Below are positions 22,433 through 30,921 of a stretch of 39,987 bases of DNA, in pieces. The number at the start of each line of letters is the position of its first letter. Position 1 is the stretch's first letter. Both the position numbers and the translations under genes were made by a program. The stretch is from 0-14-3-00-41-53 sp041500225 (GTDB lineage Bacteria; Nitrospirota; Thermodesulfovibrionia; Thermodesulfovibrionales; SM23-35): contig JBGQLV010000014.1 of NCBI GenBank assembly GCA_041500225.1, positions 1 through 39,987 of the forward strand, written 5' to 3'. Under the pieces are notes generated by a model. That model saw only the letters and a list, made by a program, of their open reading frames with translations. It was not told the origin of the DNA and searched no databases.

Positions 22433-23470
22433 TTAATATCCAATGCGAAGGCTGGTATCATAAAGCTTCTGAGGCAACATGCCTTCTTCTGAAACCGGTA
22501 TCGGAGGGGTTGAAACCTTATTAGACCTTGCTACTGTGATAAAGATGCCCTCAAAATAAATAATGCCGATATCTGCAATAATTTCCCTTGCAGGACTAAC
22601 ATCGATGTAACAGCTACCTATCCTTTCATTTGCAGCTATATCAAAATAGCTATTTGCGTTCATGCCATCGAAATCAACACCTGTGACGTCATATACCCTG
22701 ATATTAAGGTTACCTGTAAATATTGTAAGTATATCTTCTCTCACTTCCCAGTAAGTAAAAAGTTTATTAGGGTCAACGGTTATGAGAGTAATAGTGTTTT
22801 CTCCATACTCTGGTGGTAGTGTTTCCCATGGAGTGGGTGGAATTTTTTCTTCTATCGCATGATAAAACTCTTTCTTCTCTGCCTCAACTTTAGCCTGAAC
22901 CTTTTTCTTAGGTATTTTAATAGGTTTCTTTGTTTCGACTTCCTTTGCCTTTTCCTCAATCTTGGTAATAACCTTCTCTGGTTTTTCAATTACCTTAACA
23001 ACAACCTTTTTAGGTTTTTCAATTATTTTGGCAACAACCTTCTTTGGTTTTTCAATTACCTTAACAACAACCTTTTTAGGTTTTTCAATTATTTTGGCAA
23101 CAACCTTCTTTGGTTTCTCTTTTACCTTAACAACAACCTTTTTAGGTTTTTCAATTATTTTGGCAACAACCTTCTTTGGTTTCTCTTTTACCTTTATTTT
23201 AACCGCAACCTTTTTCTTCGGTTTCTCAGTTATTTTCTTGGGTCCAATTTTTTTTGTGGCTTTAAGGGGGGTCTTTTTCTCTTTTGTCTTAGCCTTAACC
23301 TTTTTCTCTATTTTAGTAACAACCTTCTTTGGTTTTTCTTTTATCTTAACCTTAATCTTTTTCATGGTAATAGTTTTCTTAGCAGGTCTAAGGGAGATTT
23401 TTGGTTTTTTCTTTATCTCCTTTTTCTTTGATTTCTCAGCAAATTTTTTGGTTGTAGCCTTTTTCTTCAT
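22433..23470 (-). CDS. lysine-rich repeat protein with DUF4912 domain
   Basis: A 345-residue protein in two parts. Residues 1 to about 205 are an extremely basic, low-complexity tail built of KPKKVVAKIIE and KPKKVVVKV units, resembling eukaryotic H1-like or bacterial histone-like tails and likely to bind DNA or RNA. Residues about 215-340 form a DUF4912 domain (LPPEYGENTITLITVDPNKL, FTYWEVRED, IRVYDVTGVDF, ARSNKVSTPP). DUF4912 is a domain of unknown function that I remember from Gram-negative and Gram-positive bacteria. Upstream spacing to polA is about 70 bp. Confidence 0.8.
   Translation of the reverse strand: MKKKATTKKFAEKSKKKEIKKKPKISLRPAKKTITMKKIKVKIKEKPKKVVTKIEKKVKAKTKEKKTPLKATKKIGPKKITEKPKKKVAVKIKVKEKPKKVVAKIIEKPKKVVVKVKEKPKKVVAKIIEKPKKVVVKVIEKPKKVVAKIIEKPKKVVVKVIEKPEKVITKIEEKAKEVETKKPIKIPKKKVQAKVEAEKKEFYHAIEEKIPPTPWETLPPEYGENTITLITVDPNKLFTYWEVREDILTIFTGNLNIRVYDVTGVDFDGMNANSYFDIAANERIGSCYIDVSPAREIIADIGIIYFEGIFITVARSNKVSTPPIPVSEEGMLPQKLYDTSLRIGY
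22975..23190 (-). repeat. coding tandem repeat in the DUF4912 gene
   Basis: The gene repeats a block of about 66 bp (on the plus strand, TTTTCAATTACCTTAACAAC then CTTTTTAGGTTTTTCAATTA and CTTCTTTGG) three to four times with few changes, encoding alternating VVAKIIEKPKK and VVVKV(I/K)EKPKK. High DNA identity between copies suggests recent slippage expansion. Confidence 0.75.
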
Positions 23471-23541
23471 AACCCCTCCTTAAGGGAATATTCTACCTGA
23501 ATTCAACATTAAAGTTAAGTAAAGGGTGGGTAACTACTATT

Positions 23542-26235
23542 TCAATGTGCCTCTGCCCAGTTCTTCCCATGATTGATATCCACACTTACAGGTACGGAAA
23601 GCGTTATAACACCTTCCATCTCTTTTTTAACAATGTCTTTCACTGTTTCAAGCTCCTGTGCTGGAAGCTCAAATAAAAGCTCATCATGAACCTGAAGAAT
23701 CATCCTTGTTTTTAAACCCCTATCTTTAAACTTTTTCCATATATTTATCATTGCAATTTTAATAATATCAGCTGCAGTCCCCTGTATGGGGGAGTTTATT
23801 GCAAACCTTTCAGCCTGCTGTCTCATATTGGAGTTTTTGCTTTTTATCTCTGGAATTGCACGTCTTCTTCCAAAAAGCGTTGAAACATAACCTTTATTCC
23901 GTGCCTCTTCAAGGATTTTTTCTATATAGTTCTTAACACCCGGATGTCTATTAAAATATTGTTCTATATATTTTTTTGCTTCGTCCCTCGATATACTCAG
24001 CGCTTCTGATAATCCGAAAGGTGATATCCCATAAATAACTCCAAAATTCACTGTCTTTGCAATCCTTCTTATATCAGGAGTGATCTTATCTATCGTGATA
24101 CCAAAGATTTCAGACGCTGTCCTTGCATGGATATCAAGGTTATTCCTGAAGGCCTCGATAAGACCCTCGTCATTACTCAGATGGGCAAGAATCCTCAATT
24201 CAACCTGTGAATAATCCGCCGAAAGAAGGAGATTACCTTCTCGTTGCGAGTCGGTACGGTGCGACCGAGTCGATTCTGACTCGATTCCGACTCCTGCTAT
24301 GAATGTCTCTCTTATACGCCGGCCCCACTCGCCTCTTATCGGAATGTTCTGTAGATTTGGGTTACTACTGCTTAACCTTCCAGTAGCTGCTACTGTCTGG
24401 TTGAATGAGGTATGTACACGTCCTGTTTTTGGATTGATGAGAGTTGGAAGAACATCAATATATGTTGTCTTAAGTTTGCTAAGGCTCCTGTAATTAAGTA
24501 TCTCCTGAGGAAGTTCGTGGGATTCTGCAAGCTCCTCAAGTACACCCATCTCTGTAGAAAAACCTGTTTTTGTCTTTTTCCCTGGCTGGAATCCAAGGCG
24601 ATGAAATAAAACCCTGCTTAGCTGTTTGGGTGAGTTGATATTAAATTCTTCCCCGGCAAGGAAATAAATTCTTCTTTTAAGGCTGTCAATTTCTCTTTCG
24701 AGCTCTTTTGAAATCCCTTCGAGTTTCGAAGAATCAATACTGATGCCTTCCATTTCCATATCAGCAAGCACATAAACCAACGGCATCTCGATATTGAGAT
24801 AGAGATTTTCAAGATCGTTTTCTCTCAGTTTCCTGAAAAGCACTTCTTTCAGTTCAAAGCTAAGACTCGCATCATCACACGCATAGGAAGCAGCTTCTTC
24901 GATCGGGACCTCTGAAAAGAAGCTCCTCTTTTTGAGAACCTCTATGAAAGTCTTTTTCCGGTAAGACAGATGTTCCAGGCCGACCTCTTCAAGGCTGTGG
25001 TTTGGCTTATTCGGATTCAAGAGGTATGACGCGATCATTGTATCGTATAACAATCCCTTGACCTGAATGCCATCCTGCCTGAGAACCATCATGTCATATT
25101 TGAGATTATGTCCTATCTTTGCAATCTTCTCATCTTCAAAGATTGCACGAAGTATTTCCAGTAATTCTTCTTTCTTCATCTGCACAGGTGCTCCGGGATA
25201 TGAATGGGAAACGGGGATATACAGTGCGTGGCCTTTTTCTCTGCATAAAGCAATACCGACAAGATCTGCAGCGAGAGGATTTCTGCTTGTTGATTCGATA
25301 TCAAAGGCGATTTCATCCTGTATGGATGAGGCTATCTCCCTGACGCCTGAAGGTGAAAGTACGGTTTCATGATGTATCTCTCTTGCATTTTCTGATGGGA
25401 TAAGTTTCATGAGGCTCCCGAATTCCAGCTCTCTGAACAAAGACAGAAGTGAAGCCCAGTCAGGCTCTCCTAAGCGTAATTCTTCAATGGCAATATCCAG
25501 GGGGACAGATGTGTCGAGGGTTGTAAGCTTCTTGCTCAATCTTGCAAGATCAGCGTTTTCGGACACAAGTGCCCTCACCTTATCTCTTTTTATCCTGTTT
25601 GTATTTTCAAGCAGATCGTCAAGGCTTCCAAACTCTGTGAGAAGCTCTCTTGCTGTCTTTTCGCCAATTCCCTTGATACCGGGAATATTATCAGCAGCAT
25701 CGCCTGTGAGAGCCATGAACTCTGTAATCCTCTCCGGTCCAATACCAAACTTTTCCCTTATGAATTCCTCATCAAGTATCTTGTCTTTCATCGGATCGTA
25801 GACCTTCACCCTGTCACCGACAATCTGGAGCATATCCTTATCACCGGTAACAATGAATACATCTATCCCTTCAGATGCTGCCTTTTTTGCAATTGTACCG
25901 AGGAGGTCATCAGCCTCATATCCCGGCACTTCGAATATACTGATATTAAAAGCAGAAATCATCTTTTTTATATAAGGCATCTGTTCTACAAGCTCTCTTG
26001 GTGTTTCGGGCCTCTGGGCTTTGTATTTTTCATAAATTCTGTGTCTTTCTGTTGGGACAGGCGAATCAAAGGATACCACGATACCATCAGGCTTCTTTTC
26101 CCTTATGATTTTAAGAAGCATGTTCGTAAAACCATATATCGCATTGGTTGGAAAACCCTTAGAGTTTGTGAGTTCCTTTATAGCATAATAGGCGCGGTAT
26201 ACATAGGAATTTCCATCAATAAGATAAAGGTTCAC
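23542..26235 (-). CDS. polA: DNA polymerase I
   Basis: An 897-residue three-domain Pol I. The 5' nuclease (about 1-290) has YLIDGNSYVYRAYYAI and EADDLLGTIA. The 3'-5' exonuclease (about 300-490) keeps its acidic residues (AFDIESTS, GHNLKYDMMVL, YACDDASL), so proofreading is probably active. The polymerase domain has SADYSQVELRILAHLS (about 675) and VHDELLFE (about 860). Between FIAG and NLLLSADYSQ lie about 17 extra residues (about 647-664) encoded by a palindromic repeat. The gene reads through without a frameshift. It functions in Okazaki-fragment maturation and repair. Confidence 0.96.
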   Translation of the reverse strand: MNLYLIDGNSYVYRAYYAIKELTNSKGFPTNAIYGFTNMLLKIIREKKPDGIVVSFDSPVPTERHRIYEKYKAQRPETPRELVEQMPYIKKMISAFNISIFEVPGYEADDLLGTIAKKAASEGIDVFIVTGDKDMLQIVGDRVKVYDPMKDKILDEEFIREKFGIGPERITEFMALTGDAADNIPGIKGIGEKTARELLTEFGSLDDLLENTNRIKRDKVRALVSENADLARLSKKLTTLDTSVPLDIAIEELRLGEPDWASLLSLFRELEFGSLMKLIPSENAREIHHETVLSPSGVREIASSIQDEIAFDIESTSRNPLAADLVGIALCREKGHALYIPVSHSYPGAPVQMKKEELLEILRAIFEDEKIAKIGHNLKYDMMVLRQDGIQVKGLLYDTMIASYLLNPNKPNHSLEEVGLEHLSYRKKTFIEVLKKRSFFSEVPIEEAASYACDDASLSFELKEVLFRKLRENDLENLYLNIEMPLVYVLADMEMEGISIDSSKLEGISKELEREIDSLKRRIYFLAGEEFNINSPKQLSRVLFHRLGFQPGKKTKTGFSTEMGVLEELAESHELPQEILNYRSLSKLKTTYIDVLPTLINPKTGRVHTSFNQTVAATGRLSSSNPNLQNIPIRGEWGRRIRETFIAGVGIESESTRSHRTDSQREGNLLLSADYSQVELRILAHLSNDEGLIEAFRNNLDIHARTASEIFGITIDKITPDIRRIAKTVNFGVIYGISPFGLSEALSISRDEAKKYIEQYFNRHPGVKNYIEKILEEARNKGYVSTLFGRRRAIPEIKSKNSNMRQQAERFAINSPIQGTAADIIKIAMINIWKKFKDRGLKTRMILQVHDELLFELPAQELETVKDIVKKEMEGVITLSVPVSVDINHGKNWAEAH
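24246..24297. repeat. palindromic repeat inserted in the polA coding region
   Basis: Plus-strand sequence GTTGCGAGTCGGTACGGTGC followed by alternating CGAGTC and GACTCG/CGACTC blocks. It is visibly different in base content from the rest of polA, and its first 20 bases match the reverse complement of 15771-15794 with few differences. It encodes GIESESTRSHRTDSQRE, absent from ordinary Pol I proteins at this point. Confidence 0.75.
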
Positions 26236-26472
26236 AGAAGATTATACCCTATAAAACTTATAAAAGAGAAATTTAAGTGCCGGCTCCATTATCCCTTAAT
26301 GAGTTATAAACAATTGCATTATTTGGGGTTAAAGAAAATTGTAAATATTCTGTAAACTTCACATGCTATAATAATATTAGGAAAAAATATATATATTTTG
26401 AAGCACCATGCCCCTTTTCTTTTAATAACTCTTTGTTGGTAAAAAAATGCATTAGAAGAGGAAATTTTCATA

Positions 26473-28353
26473 ATGAAAAAGATTCTATCCCCACATAGTA
26501 TCCTTGTTGTTGATGATGAAGAGAAGATAAGAAAGAGTCTAAGCGGATTACTCCGGGACAATGGCTATGAGGTGGTAACTGCAGGGAGCGGCCCGGAATG
26601 CCTTCAAATACTGTCTTCACAAAACATAGACCTGGTTATTCTGGATATTGTTATGCCTGAGGTGAGCGGGATAGATGTGCTGCAGAAGATCAAGGAAAAA
26701 CATAAGGATACAGAAGTAATAATGATAACTGGCTATGCAGATAAAGAGAAGGCCATTTCAGCTTTTCGCCTTAACGCCTATGACCTTATTGAGAAACCAT
26801 ATGGATCCGAAGAAATACTGAATACCATTGCCCATTGTTTGAAACAAATGGGACTAAAAAAAGAGATTGGGGAAAAAAGCCAGGAATTGAAAGAATCCGA
26901 GGAGCAGTATCACTCTATTTTTAATGAGGCACGGGATGGCATTGTATTAATTGATAAAGAAACGGGTAATATCTTTAACTGCAATCCGGAATTTGCGAGA
27001 CAAACAGGTAGAAAACTTGAGCATCTGAAAAAGCTGAAAATATGGGAGGTAATGCCTTCTGAAATAGTAGAAATTGCCAAGAAAATATTTTTTGAAATAA
27101 AAGAGAAGAGGACAAATGGTTTTGGAGAGTTGGAATTTCAAAAACCTGATGGAAATATTATTCCTATTGAATTTGTTAATAAGGTAGTAGAAATACATGG
27201 TAAGCAATTTATCCAGAGCATAACAAGGAATATTATCAAGCGCAAGCGGGCCGAAGAGTCACTGCGGGAGCACGACCGACAACAAAAAGCAATTCTTAAC
27301 AATATCCCTGATATCGCATGGTTGAAAGACAAAGAAAGCAGGTTTATAGCAGTAAACGAACCATTTGGAAAGGCATGTGGAATAAAGCCTGAAGATTTGG
27401 TAGGCAAGACAGATTTAGATATCTGGCCGAAGGAATTAGCTGAAAGATACAGGGCTGACGATAGAGAGGTTATGGAAACAGGCAGGCGGAAACTAGTCGA
27501 GGAGCCTCTGGTAGATAAAGACGGAAACAAAACATGGATAGAGACGATCAAGACGCCGATTTACAATGAAAAAGGTGAGATTATAGGTACTACAGGAATT
27601 GCGCGGGATATTACCAAGCGCAAGCAAACAGAAGAGGCGCTGCGCCGTGTGGCTATTGAGAATGCCAGGTTATTCGAATCGGTCAGTCAGCAGCGTGAAC
27701 AACTCCTCGCCTTGACTACACGTCTTGCAGAATCTGAGGCAGCCGAGCGCCAGCAACTGGCAAGAGAACTACATGATCAGGTGGGGCAGAACCTGACTGC
27801 ACTTGGCATCAACCTGAACATCGTACGGACTCAGATGCCCAAGGAAGCCCTATCCCAGATATGTTCCCGGCTGGATGATTCACTATCACTGGTGGAGCAG
27901 ACAACTGAACGTATCCGCAATGTTATGGCCGATTTAAAACCGCCAGTGTTAGATGACTATGGATTAGTAGCTGCATTGCGCTGGTATGGAGCACAGTTTT
28001 CCTCGAGAACCGGCATACCCGTGTATGTGCAGGGCGAAGAACCTCTCCCCAGGTTGACCCCCCATGTTGAAAATACTATGTTCCGCATTACCCAGGAGGC
28101 ATTGACTAACGTGGCCAAGTATTCACAAGCCACTAAAGTGACTGTAATAGTAGAGGTCGAGGAGAAGACTGTGCTTCTGATCATTACAGATAACGGTATT
28201 GGTTTTGATACCTTACAAATGGATAAGCCGCGTAGAGCTGGTAGTTGGGGCATACTCACAATGTCCGAGCGAGCAGAGGCAATAGGCGGCTACTTCCGCA
28301 TTGACTCCCGTCCCGGCCAGGCCACTAGGGTTGTGGTGGAGGTAGCTCGATGA
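26473..28353 (+). CDS. REC-PAS-PAS-NarX-type hybrid sensor kinase
   Basis: A 626-residue cytosolic kinase. The N-terminal receiver domain (about 6-125) has phospho-acceptor Asp58 in VILDIVMPE and Lys in IEKPYG. Two PAS domains follow (about 144-262 and 268-388). Then a HisKA_3 dimerisation domain has His433 in ARELHDQVGQ, and a HATPase domain has FRITQEALTNVAKYSQA and ITDNGIGFD. No membrane helix, so the signal is internal. The NarL-type regulator gene overlaps its stop by 4 bp and is its partner. The receiver is nearly the same as that of the kinase at 29293. The 3' half looks richer in G+C than the 5' half, which suggests a chimaeric gene. Confidence 0.92.
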   Translation: MKKILSPHSILVVDDEEKIRKSLSGLLRDNGYEVVTAGSGPECLQILSSQNIDLVILDIVMPEVSGIDVLQKIKEKHKDTEVIMITGYADKEKAISAFRLNAYDLIEKPYGSEEILNTIAHCLKQMGLKKEIGEKSQELKESEEQYHSIFNEARDGIVLIDKETGNIFNCNPEFARQTGRKLEHLKKLKIWEVMPSEIVEIAKKIFFEIKEKRTNGFGELEFQKPDGNIIPIEFVNKVVEIHGKQFIQSITRNIIKRKRAEESLREHDRQQKAILNNIPDIAWLKDKESRFIAVNEPFGKACGIKPEDLVGKTDLDIWPKELAERYRADDREVMETGRRKLVEEPLVDKDGNKTWIETIKTPIYNEKGEIIGTTGIARDITKRKQTEEALRRVAIENARLFESVSQQREQLLALTTRLAESEAAERQQLARELHDQVGQNLTALGINLNIVRTQMPKEALSQICSRLDDSLSLVEQTTERIRNVMADLKPPVLDDYGLVAALRWYGAQFSSRTGIPVYVQGEEPLPRLTPHVENTMFRITQEALTNVAKYSQATKVTVIVEVEEKTVLLIITDNGIGFDTLQMDKPRRAGSWGILTMSERAEAIGGYFRIDSRPGQATRVVVEVAR

Positions 28354-29000
28354 GCATTACTGTTTTCATTGCTGATGATCATGCTGTTGTGAGGGATGGA
28401 CTGCGGTTACTGCTGGAAAATCAAGATGACATCAAGGTGGTTGGTGATGCAGCAAATGGACGTGATGCAGTGCGCCAGGTGGTACAACTTTGCCCTGATG
28501 TTGCGATTGTAGATATTGCTATGCCTGAACTGAACGGTATCGAAGCAACGCAGAAAATCTGTGAAGCCTGCCCATCTACTCGGGTTATCATACTCTCTAT
28601 GCACTCTACTACAGAACACATCTTCCGCGCACTGCAATCAGGAGCAAGCGGCTATTTACTAAAAGAATCGGCCGGTATAGAGGTAGTTAATGCCATCCGT
28701 GCTGTTCACGATGGCCATCGGTACCTTAGCAAGAAGATATCAGAAAAGGGGATTGAAACATACATGAGTCAGCGTGAGAAAGGAGAGCTAAAAAGTCCGC
28801 TGGCAAGACTCAGTACGCGTGAAAGAGAAATCCTGCAACTCGTTGTCGAAGGCAAATCGAGCGCAGAGATCGGAGCCATTCTGGACCTCTCGCGTAAGAC
28901 TGTCGAGACTTACCGCAGTCGCCTTATGGGGAAGTTAGGAACCAGCAATCTTCCGAGTCTTATCAAGTTTGCCATCCAGCACGGATTGACCCCACTTTAA
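28350..29000 (+). CDS. NarL/FixJ-family response regulator
   Basis: A 216-residue regulator. The receiver domain (about 1-120) has the acidic pair in FIADDHAVVRDGL, Asp55 in AIVDIAMPEL, Ser/Thr in ILSMHS and Lys in LLKESAG. The LuxR-type HTH (about 150-216) has LSTREREILQLVVEGKSSAE and LSRKTVETYRSRLMGKL. It overlaps the kinase gene by ATGA and is surely translated with it. A copy of the TCAAACTCTCCCGACAGACA motif lies 11 bp after its stop, with two more before the cytochrome gene. These may be its binding sites, which is inference only. Confidence 0.94.
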   Translation: MSITVFIADDHAVVRDGLRLLLENQDDIKVVGDAANGRDAVRQVVQLCPDVAIVDIAMPELNGIEATQKICEACPSTRVIILSMHSTTEHIFRALQSGASGYLLKESAGIEVVNAIRAVHDGHRYLSKKISEKGIETYMSQREKGELKSPLARLSTREREILQLVVEGKSSAEIGAILDLSRKTVETYRSRLMGKLGTSNLPSLIKFAIQHGLTPL

Positions 29001-29010
29001 ATACAAAAAA

Positions 29011-29035
29011 GTCAAACTCTCCCGACAGACAAAAA
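29011..29035 (+). promoter_or_regulatory. copy C of the TCAAACTYTCCYGACAGACAAAA motif
   Basis: The plus strand reads GTCAAACTCTCCCGACAGAC then AAAAA. It matches 13735-13759 (read on the minus strand) at about 23 of 25 positions. It lies about 95 bp before the small Cys-rich gene, in the same orientation relative to that gene as copies A and B have to the cytochrome gene. Confidence 0.55.
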
Positions 29036-29128
29036 GTAAGTTTTACGGCAAAATACAGCTAAATATTAGTTGGGGGGTAAATTATTACATTCAAGATCAT
29101 ACCCTGTCATTATTAACAGGAATAAATT

Positions 29129-29293
29129 ATGAAATGCCCTCATTTGGTGGAATCGCCTGTATTAGCCTGCAAAGCAGGTGATAAACCTTATACCCCAAGC
29201 ATCTTTCAACTTCATGAATACTGCAAAGGCAATGACTATAAAAAATGCCCTTTCTTTTTAAGATCAATAAGAGAGGCGAGGAAATTTTTGTAA
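29129..29293 (+). CDS. small cysteine-rich protein, 54 residues
   Basis: ATG 29129 to TAA 29291-29293. The peptide has MKCPHL, a second Cys in LACKAGDK, then YTPSIFQLHEYCKGNDYKKCPFFL, four cysteines in all, arranged as two C-x-rich halves that could bind zinc or an Fe-S centre. Similar small proteins with the PSxFxLxEYC...CPFF pattern occur near signalling genes in related bacteria, as far as I remember. AACAGGAATAA gives a plausible binding site. Its stop overlaps the next kinase's ATG (TAATG), so the two are translationally coupled. A degraded trace of its 3' end precedes the other kinase at 26406-26427. Confidence 0.7.
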   Translation: MKCPHLVESPVLACKAGDKPYTPSIFQLHEYCKGNDYKKCPFFLRSIREARKFL

Positions 29294-30600
29294 TGAAAAA
29301 GATGCAATCTCCACATAAAATCCTTGTTGTTGATGATGAAGAGAAGATAAGAAAGAGTCTAAGCGGATTACTCCAGGACAATGGCTATGATGTGATGACT
29401 GCCGGGAGCGGCTCTGAATGTCTTGAAATACTCTCGTCGCAACACATTGATCTCGTAATTCTTGATATCGTCATGCCTGAAATGAGCGGGATAGATGTGC
29501 TGAAGAAGATCAAGGAGAAGAATAAGGATACGGAAGTAATCATGATTTCTGGCTATGCGGATAAAGAGAAAGCTATTGCCATATTCCGCCTTAATGCCTA
29601 TGACCTTATTGAAAAGCCTTTTGAATCTAAAGAAATGCTTAATACCATTTCCCACTATTTGAATCATCTGGGACTAAGGGAAGAGATAGAAAAGAAGAAC
29701 CAGGAACTAAAGGAACTCGAAAGCCAGATCTGCCATGCTCAAAAGATGGAAGCTATAGGAACTTTGACTGGAGGGATTGCCCATGAATTTAATAATTTAC
29801 TTACAACAATTATAGGTTATGGAAAACTTTTGCAGGAAGAGATGAATAAAGACCCCTTGCAGCATTATATAGACTGTATACTTGCCTCATCAGAGAGGGC
29901 ATCCAAACTGGTAAAGAGTCTGCTTGCATTTAGCAGAGAGCAGATTATCGACCCAAGACCGGTAAAGCTAAATGGGATTATAAAAGGTGTAGAGATATTT
30001 TTAATGAAGGTTATCGGTGAGGACATTGGACTCATGACAACCTTTAAAGATGAAGACGCAATTGTTATGGTAGATTCTGTCCAGATAGAGCAGGTCTTAA
30101 TTAACCTTGCCACAAATGCAAGAGATGCAATGCCTGATGGAGGTCGTTTAACCATAAGTACTGAACTTGTGGAATTAGATGGAAAATATTTAAAAACAAA
30201 TAATTATGTAGAAGCTGGGAAATATGCGCTTATTTCTGTAATGGATACAGGTGCGGGGATGGATGATAAGGCGAAAGAAAGGATATTTGAACCTTTCTTT
30301 ACAACTAAAGAGTTTGGGAAAGGCACAGGTCTCGGGCTTTCGATGGTATATGGAATAATCAAGCAGCACAACGGATATATCCATGTGTACAGCGAATTGG
30401 GTAAGGGTACAACATTCAAGTTATATTTTCCGATAGCTAAATCAGGAATCGAAGATACAAAACTTGCAGCATCTGCAGTTCAAATAGGCGGCACCGAGAC
30501 AATATTGTTAGCAGAAGACAATGAGAAAGTCAGAAAGAAGGGATCCATGAAGGCGAGTCTAATTTTATCCCAAAACCTGTTTTACCAAGAGAACTTTTGA
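29293..30600 (+). CDS. REC-HisKA hybrid sensor kinase with broken C-terminal REC
   Basis: A 435-residue product from ATG 29293, which overlaps the small Cys gene's stop; an in-frame ATG at 29245 lies inside that gene and is not preferred. The receiver domain (about 6-125) has Asp58 in VILDIVMPE. A coiled linker precedes HisKA with His164 in GGIAHEFNNLLTTIIGYGKL, and a complete HATPase has NLATNARDAMPDGG, DTGAGM, and FFTTKEFGKGTGLGLS. A second receiver begins (ETILLAEDNEKVRK) and is then cut: the frame continues into SMKASLILSQNLFYQENF and stops. The kinase core is intact and may still act. Confidence 0.88.
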   Translation: MKKMQSPHKILVVDDEEKIRKSLSGLLQDNGYDVMTAGSGSECLEILSSQHIDLVILDIVMPEMSGIDVLKKIKEKNKDTEVIMISGYADKEKAIAIFRLNAYDLIEKPFESKEMLNTISHYLNHLGLREEIEKKNQELKELESQICHAQKMEAIGTLTGGIAHEFNNLLTTIIGYGKLLQEEMNKDPLQHYIDCILASSERASKLVKSLLAFSREQIIDPRPVKLNGIIKGVEIFLMKVIGEDIGLMTTFKDEDAIVMVDSVQIEQVLINLATNARDAMPDGGRLTISTELVELDGKYLKTNNYVEAGKYALISVMDTGAGMDDKAKERIFEPFFTTKEFGKGTGLGLSMVYGIIKQHNGYIHVYSELGKGTTFKLYFPIAKSGIEDTKLAASAVQIGGTETILLAEDNEKVRKKGSMKASLILSQNLFYQENF

Positions 30601-30629
30601 GGAAGGTGAGGGAAGTATTGGATAAGTAA
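30543..30629 (+). pseudogene. out-of-frame tail of the deleted receiver domain
   Basis: In the frame two bases ahead of the kinase, 30543-30629 encodes EGESNFIPKPVLPRELLRKVREVLDK and stops. This is the standard end of a receiver domain (switch Lys in KP, then the last helix). Together with ETILLAEDNEKVRK before it, this shows that roughly 80-90 codons, including the phospho-acceptor Asp, were deleted with a frameshift. Confidence 0.75.
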
Positions 30630-30752
30630 ACCTGCTTCGCTGCGATTCTAAGAAGAAACAGGATTTCAGATTCTCATTCAGAATAGTTCTTCCAATCTGC
30701 ACTATCCAATTGCATTTTTTCAGTAATTCTCGGTGAAATCGTAAAGGCTTGA

Positions 30753-30831
30753 GATTGCTTCACTTCGTTCGCAATGACAAAATCAATTTTCGTAAAGTGT
30801 CATTGCAAGGAGTCTTTATTCCGAAGCAATC
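30753..30831. repeat. REP-like inverted repeat, GATTGCTTC/GAAGCAATC ends
   Basis: The ends GATTGCTTC (30753) and GAAGCAATC (to 30831) are inverted. Inside, GCAATGAC (30771-30778) and GTCATTGC (30799-30806) are inverted as well. Related to 35049-35123. The 30630-31068 gap otherwise holds the REP pair at 30922 and no gene I can support. Confidence 0.65.
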
Positions 30832-30921
30832 CCGTCAATTTTCGCCGTGAATTGCTGGCATTGTTTGAGTTAAATTGACAAAGTCTCAGTAATCTACAGT
30901 ATACTCAAAATGAGGGATTCT

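Noticed and set aside
22975..23190. Regularly spaced repeats that could suggest a CRISPR array
   Set aside because: The repeats are contiguous, lack unique spacers, stay in one reading frame and encode the lysine-rich tail of the DUF4912 protein.
22962..23483. Long forward open frames opposite the DUF4912 gene
   Set aside because: They are antisense shadows of a biased repeat (Phe/Leu/Thr-rich mirror of Lys codons) with no binding site.
29245..29293. Upstream start (MPFLFKINKRGEEIFV) for the second REC kinase
   Set aside because: It lies inside the small Cys-rich gene, and the extra residues are unlike the N-terminus of the paired kinase, which starts MKKILSPH.
30876..30905. TTGACA...TATACT as the tig promoter
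   Set aside because: The spacing is about 19 bp, and a REP doublet lies between it and the gene. A TATAAT at about 31042 is closer but lacks a good -35 box, so I assign no promoter.
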